Shown here: positions 58,651 through 64,000 of the stretch, in pieces | Layout: the number at the start of each line of letters is the position of its first letter | Position numbering within the stretch: the first letter of the stretch is position 1 | Assembly (NCBI GenBank): GCA_937993755.1 | Contig: CALKMA010000017.1 | Coordinates: 40,863 to 104,862 of the forward strand | Origin: HGM13233 sp900762805 | GTDB lineage: Bacteria > Bacillota > Clostridia > Oscillospirales > Ruminococcaceae | Direction of reading: 5' to 3' | DNA length: 64,000 nt | Made by a program: the position numbers and the translations under genes | Notes under the pieces: generated by a model | The model's database searches: none | Told to the model about the DNA's origin: nothing | The model's input: only the letters and a program-made list of their open reading frames with translations

Positions 58651-59720
58651 AGCCGGCATACAAGCTGACGGCCGCTCTGCTGGCCGCGGTGCTGCTGCTG
58701 TCGGCCTGCTCGGCCGGCGGCGGGAAAAGGGAGGCGGAAATCATGGATTTTTCTAAAGAAAGCGAGAATGTCATCTACCTCGCAGGCGGCTGCTTCTGGG
58801 GACTGGAGCATCTGATGCAGGCCATCCACGGCGTCATCGATGCGCAGAGCGGCTATGCCAACGGCACGGGGGCGGCTGACGCCAACTACCGGGCCGTCTG
58901 CGGCGGGAACACCGGCTTCCGCGAGACGGTGCGGGTCGAATACGACCCCGAACAGGTGAGTCTGGATGCCCTGCTGCTGGCCTACTTCTATGTCATCGAC
59001 CCCACCGTTAAAAATCGGCAGGGCAACGACATCGGCAGTCAGTATCAGACCGGCGTTTACTACACCAACGACCGCGCCGGAGAGACGGTCGAGCGCATCG
59101 CCGCCCTTGAACGGGGGCGCAGCTCGGCCTTTTACGTCGAGACGGGGCCGCTGCTCAACTTCTATCCGGCCGAGGATTACCATCAGGATTATCTCGACAA
59201 GCACCCCGACGGCTACTGCCACATCCCGCGCGATGAGATACGGCTGTTTTCGGCGCTGCGCATCGACCCCGGCGACTATCGGAAACCGGCGGCCGAGACC
59301 GTCCGCGATCGGCTGACCGAGGAGCAGTACCGCGTTACACAGCGGGACGGGACCGAGCGCGCCTTTACCGGCGAATTCTGGGATAAATTTGAAAAGGGGA
59401 TCTATGTCGATGTCGTAACGGGCGAGCCACTTTTCTCCTCGACCGATAAGTTCGAGAGCGGCTGCGGCTGGCCGGCCTTTACCCGGCCCATCGAGGCTCC
59501 TGCCGTGATCGAGCGGCCCGACAGCAGCTATGGGATGCGGCGCACCGAGGTGCGCAGCCGGGCGGGAGACTCCCATCTGGGGCATGTCTTTACCAACGAC
59601 CCCGAATCGCCCAACGGCGTGCGCTACTGCATCAACAGCGCCGCGCTGCGCTTTATCCCCTATGAAAAAATGGAAGCGGAGGGCTACGGCTATCTGCTCG
59701 GCTTGTTTGAGGAGGAATAG
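58647..59720 (+). CDS. msrAB: Lipoprotein methionine sulfoxide reductase MsrA-MsrB fusion
   Basis: Repairs oxidised methionine outside the membrane. The start is GTG 58647, overlapping the DUF6132-like gene, because it opens a lipoprotein signal with the lipobox LSAC (Cys21). 357 aa. The MsrA domain (about 40-200) has the catalytic GGCFWGLEH (Cys49); the MsrB domain (about 220-350) has SGCGWPAF, GDSHLGHVF and the catalytic Cys in VRYCINSAALRF. The Zn-binding CxxC pairs of some MsrB enzymes are absent. The reducing power must come across the membrane, matching CcdA and TlpA downstream. Confidence 0.93.
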   Translation: MKPAYKLTAALLAAVLLLSACSAGGGKREAEIMDFSKESENVIYLAGGCFWGLEHLMQAIHGVIDAQSGYANGTGAADANYRAVCGGNTGFRETVRVEYDPEQVSLDALLLAYFYVIDPTVKNRQGNDIGSQYQTGVYYTNDRAGETVERIAALERGRSSAFYVETGPLLNFYPAEDYHQDYLDKHPDGYCHIPRDEIRLFSALRIDPGDYRKPAAETVRDRLTEEQYRVTQRDGTERAFTGEFWDKFEKGIYVDVVTGEPLFSSTDKFESGCGWPAFTRPIEAPAVIERPDSSYGMRRTEVRSRAGDSHLGHVFTNDPESPNGVRYCINSAALRFIPYEKMEAEGYGYLLGLFEEE

Positions 59721-59723
59721 ACC

Positions 59724-60044
59724 ATGTCGATCAATGTAACAGCCAGGGATTTTGACGAGCTGGTGCTGCGGGCTGAAAAGCCGGTGCTGCTCGACGTATG
59801 GGCGCCGTGGTGCCCTCACTGCCGCCGCATCGGCCCTGCCTTTGAGCAGGTCGGCGAGCAGCATGGCGACCGGCTGACGGCCGCCATGCTCAATTACGAC
59901 GAGGCCCGCGAGCTGGCCGACCGCTATGGGGTCGATACGCTGCCGACGCTGCTGCTGTTCAGCGGCGGGCAGGTCGTCGATGCTCTTGTCGCGCCGGCCA
60001 CCAAGGCGGCCATCGAGGAATTTGTCCGGCGCGCACTGCCGTGA
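59724..60044 (+). CDS. Thioredoxin with an atypical CPHC active site
   Basis: A 106-residue cytoplasmic thioredoxin: VLLDVWAPWCPHCRRIGPAF with Cys30 and Cys33, and the cis-Pro loop VDTLPTLLLF. The usual CGPC is replaced by CPHC, the motif of oxidising DsbA, which raises the redox potential in model proteins. It starts 3 bases after msrAB and its stop overlaps the reductase gene. Confidence 0.92.
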   Translation: MSINVTARDFDELVLRAEKPVLLDVWAPWCPHCRRIGPAFEQVGEQHGDRLTAAMLNYDEARELADRYGVDTLPTLLLFSGGQVVDALVAPATKAAIEEFVRRALP

Positions 60045-60991
60045 CGGGGCCGGACATGAAGCAGATCGGAACGTATGATATGCTGGTCGTCGGCGGCGGG
60101 CCGGCCGGTTATACCGCCGCCCTCTATGCCGCCCGCGCCGGCCTCAGCGTGCTGGTGCTGGAGCAGCTGTCGGCCGGCGGCCAGATGGCGCTGACCGGGC
60201 AGGTCGATAATTACCCCGGCTTTGCCGAGGGCATCGAAGGCTTTACGCTGGGCGAGCGTTTTCAGCAGGGCGCCCACCGCTTCGGCGCCGCCACCGAGCT
60301 GGCCGAGGTGCGGCGCGTGCAGCTGGACGGGGCGGTCAAGCGGCTCGAAACGAGCAGCGGTGTCTTTTACGGGCGCACCGTCGTGCTGGCCACCGGCGCG
60401 CTGCCGCGGCGGCTTGGGCTGCCGGGGGAGGAGGCGCTGGTCGGCCGGGGCGTCCATTACTGCGCCGCCTGCGACGGAGTGCCGTACCGGGGAAAGACAG
60501 TCGCCGTTGTCGGCGGCGGCAATTCGGCGGCCGCCGATGCGCTGACACTGGCGCGGCTGGCCCGAAAGGTATATGTCATCCACCGGCGCGACAGGCTGCG
60601 GGCGACACGGGTCTACCACCAACCGCTGCTGGAGGCGGAAAATATTGTTTTCTGCTGGAACAGCGTTGTGGAGGAACTTGCTTACGGCGACCGGCTGACG
60701 GGGCTTCGTCTGCGGGACGTTGTGAGCGGGGCCGGGCGCGAGCTGACCTGCGACGGCGTTTTTATCAGCATCGGGCGTGCGCCGGCGACGCGGCTATTTG
60801 CGGGGCAGCTCCCACTCGACGCCTCCGGCTATATCGTGGCCGACGAATCGACCTGCACCGGACTGCCCGGCGTTTTTGCCGCCGGCGATGTGCGCGCCAA
60901 GGCGCTGCGGCAGGTGGTCACGGCGGCGGCCGACGGCGCCATGGCCGCCCACAGCGCCGAGCTGTACCTGGCGCAGACCGGGCTGCTTTGA
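60041..60991 (+). CDS. trxB: Thioredoxin reductase
   Basis: An NADPH-dependent flavoenzyme of 316 aa from GTG 60041 (GTGA overlap with the thioredoxin gene); ATG 60056 is an alternative giving 311 aa. FAD motif LVVGGGPAGYTAALYAA, redox-active CAACDG (Cys141, Cys144), NADPH motif VAVVGGGNSAAADAL. It feeds electrons to the adjacent thioredoxin and on to CcdA. Confidence 0.93.
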   Translation: MTGPDMKQIGTYDMLVVGGGPAGYTAALYAARAGLSVLVLEQLSAGGQMALTGQVDNYPGFAEGIEGFTLGERFQQGAHRFGAATELAEVRRVQLDGAVKRLETSSGVFYGRTVVLATGALPRRLGLPGEEALVGRGVHYCAACDGVPYRGKTVAVVGGGNSAAADALTLARLARKVYVIHRRDRLRATRVYHQPLLEAENIVFCWNSVVEELAYGDRLTGLRLRDVVSGAGRELTCDGVFISIGRAPATRLFAGQLPLDASGYIVADESTCTGLPGVFAAGDVRAKALRQVVTAAADGAMAAHSAELYLAQTGLL

Positions 60992-61088
60992 GCCGCCCGC
61001 CTGCCGTATGCGGCTGCGGGCCTGTCGGTCTTGAAGCGGCCGCGCCGCCCTGGCCATTCCGCTTGGCCGATTGATTAAGGAACAGGAT

Positions 61089-61742
61089 ATGGAATTCGTT
61101 ATCACTTTTCTGGAGGGGCTTATCTCCTTCATTTCTCCCTGTATGCTGCCCATGCTGCCGGTATATGTTTCCTATTTCGCGGGCGGGGCCGACCGGAAGC
61201 ATCGGGTGTTTGCGCGGGCGCTTGCCTTTGTGCTTGGCTTTACGGTCATTTTCAGCCTGCTCGGTCTTTTTGCCGGCACGCTCGGCGCTTATCTCCGGCA
61301 GCATAAAAGCATCGTCAATCTGATCGGCGGCCTGCTCATCGTGCTGTTCGGCCTCTCGTATCTGGAGGTTCTTCGGCTGCCCTTTTTCAAGGGCGCACAG
61401 GGCGGCCGGACGGCTGACACCGTCGCCTCGGCGTTTCTGTTCGGCGTTGTTTATTCGGTCAGCCTCACGCCCTGCGTAGGGGCCTTTCTCGGATCGGCGC
61501 TGACGCAGGCGTCGGCTGCCGGTACGGCTCTCAAGGGAACGCTGCTGCTGGTTACCTACTCGCTGGGGCTCGGCGTTCCGTTTTTGCTGTCGGCAGTGCT
61601 GATCGAAAGGCTCAACAAAGCGTTTGCGTTTATCAAGCGGCATTACAAGGTCATCAACGCCGTGTGCGGCTGCTTTCTCATCCTCGTCGGCATTTTGATG
61701 GCCTGCGGTCTGCTCGACCGGCTGCTGGCGCTCTTTTCATAA
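61089..61742 (+). CDS. ccdA: CcdA-type transmembrane thiol-electron carrier
   Basis: A six-helix protein of 217 aa that passes electrons from cytoplasmic thioredoxin to extracytoplasmic thiol proteins. The paired cysteines are Cys18 in FISPCMLPMLPVYVS and Cys129 in SLTPCVGAFLG. The start is ATG 61089, with AAGGA upstream; an earlier TTG is unlikely. It links the thioredoxin pair to the TlpA-like protein encoded next. Confidence 0.95.
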   Translation: MEFVITFLEGLISFISPCMLPMLPVYVSYFAGGADRKHRVFARALAFVLGFTVIFSLLGLFAGTLGAYLRQHKSIVNLIGGLLIVLFGLSYLEVLRLPFFKGAQGGRTADTVASAFLFGVVYSVSLTPCVGAFLGSALTQASAAGTALKGTLLLVTYSLGLGVPFLLSAVLIERLNKAFAFIKRHYKVINAVCGCFLILVGILMACGLLDRLLALFS

Positions 61743-61877
61743 GACCGGCGGACAGCAAAGGGCTGCCGGCGCCCGCGTGAGCGGGTGCTTTGGAAGTGCT
61801 TTCTCCAAGCAAAAGCCGGTAAAGCCGCGCTTGTGCCGCGTTTTCTTATACTTTAACCGCAAGGAGGTTTCAAACAC

Positions 61878-62447
61878 ATGAAGCAAATTGTCAGATTTAT
61901 TCTTGTTACGGTTGTGCTCGTCGCCGTTGTCGCGGTTGTCGCGGGAGCCGTTCTGCTTTACCGTCAGCTGTCGGGCCGGCCGGGCGTTCAGCCGGGCGGG
62001 AGTCAGCCGTCGGGGCCGGCCAACACCGGCCGGGCAACCGATTTTACCGTCTTTGACGCTGACGGCCGCGCCGTCAGGCTGTCCGATTTTTTCGGCAAGC
62101 CCATTGTCGTCAATTTCTGGGCGACCTGGTGCGGCTACTGCCGCGCCGAGATGCCGGCCTTTGAGGCGGTCAGCCGCCGGCACGCCGGGGAGGTAGCCTT
62201 CATGATGGTTGATCTGACCGACGGCTATCGGGAGATGGTCGAGGGGGCCAAGGCGTTTCTGGCCGACAAGGGCTACACCTTCCCCGCTTATTTCGACACC
62301 GAGGGCGGAGCGTCGCGCGTCTACAGCGTTTCCAGCATTCCGCTGACCCTGCTGATCGGGCGCGACGGCAGCGTCTACAAATACCATCTCGGCGCCTTGT
62401 CGGAGGAAACGCTGGAGGGCTACGTTCAGACGATGCTGAGCGCGTGA
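61878..62447 (+). CDS. Membrane-anchored TlpA/ResA-like thioredoxin
   Basis: A 189-residue protein: an N-terminal membrane anchor (about 7-27, no lipobox), a Pro/Gly/Ser linker (32-52) and a TlpA-like domain with NFWATWCGYCRAEMPAF (Cys85, Cys88) and the cis-Pro loop SSIPLTLLIG. It would take electrons from CcdA and reduce lipoprotein MsrAB. The 135-base gap after ccdA contains a small hairpin and AAGGAGG before ATG 61878. Confidence 0.92.
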   Translation: MKQIVRFILVTVVLVAVVAVVAGAVLLYRQLSGRPGVQPGGSQPSGPANTGRATDFTVFDADGRAVRLSDFFGKPIVVNFWATWCGYCRAEMPAFEAVSRRHAGEVAFMMVDLTDGYREMVEGAKAFLADKGYTFPAYFDTEGGASRVYSVSSIPLTLLIGRDGSVYKYHLGALSEETLEGYVQTMLSA

Positions 62448-62570
62448 GCGGGCCGGCTTGAAGCACGCTTTTCTGCCGGACGGAAGAACCGCCCCGCGGG
62501 ACGGCCAAGCGGCACATAAAAAGGACTTCGCACGGGGTGTCCCAATAAGAAAACATTGTTGGGTTTGAAA

Positions 62571-62600
62571 GAAACGGTATAGCTTCGGCTATGCCGTTTC
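62571..62600. terminator. Stop-codon hairpin of the right-end serine recombinase
   Basis: Arms 62571-62583 and 62588-62600 around TTCG; it overlaps the recombinase stop codon at 62589-62591. Almost identical to the hairpin at 1316-1345. Confidence 0.65.
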
Positions 62601-63896
62601 TTCATTTTGCCGGATATCGAATACCCTGGACATTTCCAAGATACCGATGCCCTTGTAGTAAATATCGACTTCCTGTTTGCGGTTGGTTTTGCTGTGGGGA
62701 TCGGTGGCTGCGTGTACGACGATCTTCTCCACAAACTCATGCAGGATATGGGGTGTCAGTTCCGGGATTTCTGTGTACTTTCGGACAATGGACAGAAACC
62801 GTTCCACATTGGCACACTTGCTTTCCTCCTCCTGGATTTCTTCCCGGAGGCTGTTTGCTTGGGTCTGCAAGGCTGCCTGCTCTGCTTCATAGTCAGCGGA
62901 CAGTTTCTTGAACCGTTCGTCTGTCAGTTTGCCCGTGATATTGTCCTCATACAAATGCTTGAAGATTCTATCCAGCTCCGAAATCCGTTTCTCTGCATCG
63001 GTCAGGAGCTTCTTCTTTTTGGCAAGGCCCCTGCTTCTCTCCTTCTCGTCCATATCCATGACCATCTTCACAAACTGATCTTCCTGTTCCCTTGCATAGG
63101 AAACAACCTTACAGAGATTTTGCAGTATCAGTTCTTCCAGAATGACCGTCCGTATGGAATGGGTGGAGCCGCATATATCCCGGCTTTTCCGATACCCCGC
63201 ACACAAATAATACTCCTGCTCCCGCCGGAAGCCGGTTGCCCTGCATTGGTACATGATTGAGCCGCAGTCAGCACAGAACATCATGCCGGAAAACATCCCC
63301 ATCTCTCCCATTTTGGTTGGCCTGCGCCGGGTCTGCCGTGCCAGTCTTACCGCATCGGCAATGGATTCCGTCCAGATCGGTTCGTGGGTATTCTCAAAGA
63401 TCACCCACTCACTTTCGGGATTCTGAATCTTCTTTTTGCTTTTGTAGGATTTCTTCGTGGTTTTGAAGTTTACTGTGTGCCCCAGATATTCCCGCCAGCG
63501 GTCAAGGATATGGGCAACTGTCGAAGCATTCCAGCCATAGGGATCATCCTGCGGTTTTACATTGCAGTTGATACCCTTACTTTCGTAGTAAGCGGCAGGG
63601 GTAAGGATCTTCCGCTGCTTCAACAGCCTTGCGATTTGAGAAGGCCCGTATCCGTCCATCACATACAGACCAATATCATAAACCACATTGGCTGCATCGT
63701 TGTCCCGTACCCATTGCTTCGGATTGGCAGGGTCTTTCATATACCCGTAAGGTGCATTGGTGGTCAGGTGTTCTCCCGCATTTCCTTTGACCTTCATAAC
63801 GGCCCGGATCTTCTTACTTGTGTCCTTGGCGTACCACTCGTTGAACATACGTCGTTCGGGAAGGTGAAGCGCAAACAGCAAAAATGCAGTATTCAT
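62589..63896 (-). pseudogene. Large serine recombinase lacking its catalytic domain
   Basis: 435 residues that correspond to the recombinase and zinc-ribbon domains: EWYAKDTSKKIRAVMKVKG, NAPYGYMKDP, the zinc ribbon MFCADCGSIMYQC with AGYRKSRDICG, a coiled coil (about 290-375) and the C-terminal ELTPHILHEFVEKIVVHA and VDIYYKGIGIL. The N-terminal resolvase domain with the catalytic serine is missing. Upstream of about residue 17 the sequence has no similarity to recombinases and runs to a stop codon within a few codons, so the gene is truncated at a junction near 63850. Confidence 0.82.
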
Positions 63897-64000
63897 GCGG
63901 GTTTGCGGCGAGATGGCTCTCGATCAGATACCTCTCTTTCAGACAGTCAAGGGGCTGAAATCACAATCGCATAGTTGTTTTCATGGGAGAATGGCGGTAA
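63897..64000. other. Window edge, foreign sequence next to the truncated recombinase
   Basis: On the minus strand one frame reads LKERYLIESHLAANPHEYC through the junction. It may be the tail of another gene outside the window, but I do not recognise it. Confidence 0.3.

Noticed and set aside
1..64000. CRISPR arrays, rRNA and tRNA genes
   Set aside because: No regularly spaced direct repeats, no rRNA sequence, and no cloverleaf with a T-loop GGTTCGAATCC-type core was found by reading both strands.

Overview
The window looks like a chromosomal stretch of a gut-type member of the Bacillota (class Clostridia, probably the Oscillospirales side). It is GC-rich and carries a 2Fe superoxide reductase (desulfoferrodoxin), an indolepyruvate:ferredoxin oxidoreductase next to butyrate-kinase and phosphotransbutyrylase type enzymes, a LicT-controlled beta-glucoside PTS, an ECF riboflavin transporter under an FMN riboswitch, Mini-RNase III next to Obg, and many paired half-size ABC transporters. 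The taxon is an inference from gene content and style. I saw no rRNA, tRNA or CRISPR array.

Layout. 1-4.2 kb is mobile-element debris: a complete tyrosine integrase, two 3'-end remnants of large serine recombinases, a prophage holin-endolysin lysis module and a broken SGNH hydrolase. 4.3-11.6 kb is a starch/maltodextrin locus: a membrane-anchored protein with three CBM26-like modules, an ABC importer (binding protein plus two permeases, no ATPase gene), a GH13 cyclomaltodextrinase-type enzyme and a LacI regulator. 12.8-18.6 kb is a five-gene operon (acyl kinase, phosphotransacylase, IOR alpha, IOR beta, aminotransferase) that forms a whole route from amino acid to organic acid plus ATP. Its codon usage differs from its neighbours, and a possibly structured leader precedes it. 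18.9-20.9 kb is accessory: a Vat-like acetyltransferase, an integrase tail and a Zn-protease.

21-31.3 kb holds a TPR/DUF4037 nucleotidyltransferase-like pair, riboswitch-controlled ribU, an AI-2E family transporter, an unknown membrane protein, and a licT - EIIBC - unknown protein - GH1 operon with two RAT/terminator switches. 31.8-37.6 kb is an AraC regulator, two ABC half-transporters and a ZIP metal transporter. 37.7-44.1 kb, on the minus strand, is a LytTR response regulator, a soluble GHKL kinase and two more ABC half-transporters with a likely LytTR operator, preceded by a nucleoside hydrolase. 44.4-47.3 kb is the core operon rplU-rpmA-obg-mrnC-gtrA. 47.6-52.8 kb carries a MacB/FtsX-type ABC pair, a SEC-C protein and two small membrane proteins, one frameshifted.

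52.9-62.4 kb is an oxidative-stress island: superoxide reductase, peroxiredoxin, Crp/Fnr regulator, CoA-disulfide reductase with rhodanese domain, a possible structured RNA, a Fur/PerR regulator and a six-gene operon (DUF6132-like, lipoprotein MsrAB, thioredoxin, thioredoxin reductase, CcdA, TlpA-like). That last operon encodes an unbroken thiol relay from NADPH in the cytoplasm to methionine sulfoxide repair outside the membrane. The window ends in a truncated large serine recombinase whose stop-codon hairpin matches one at the left end.
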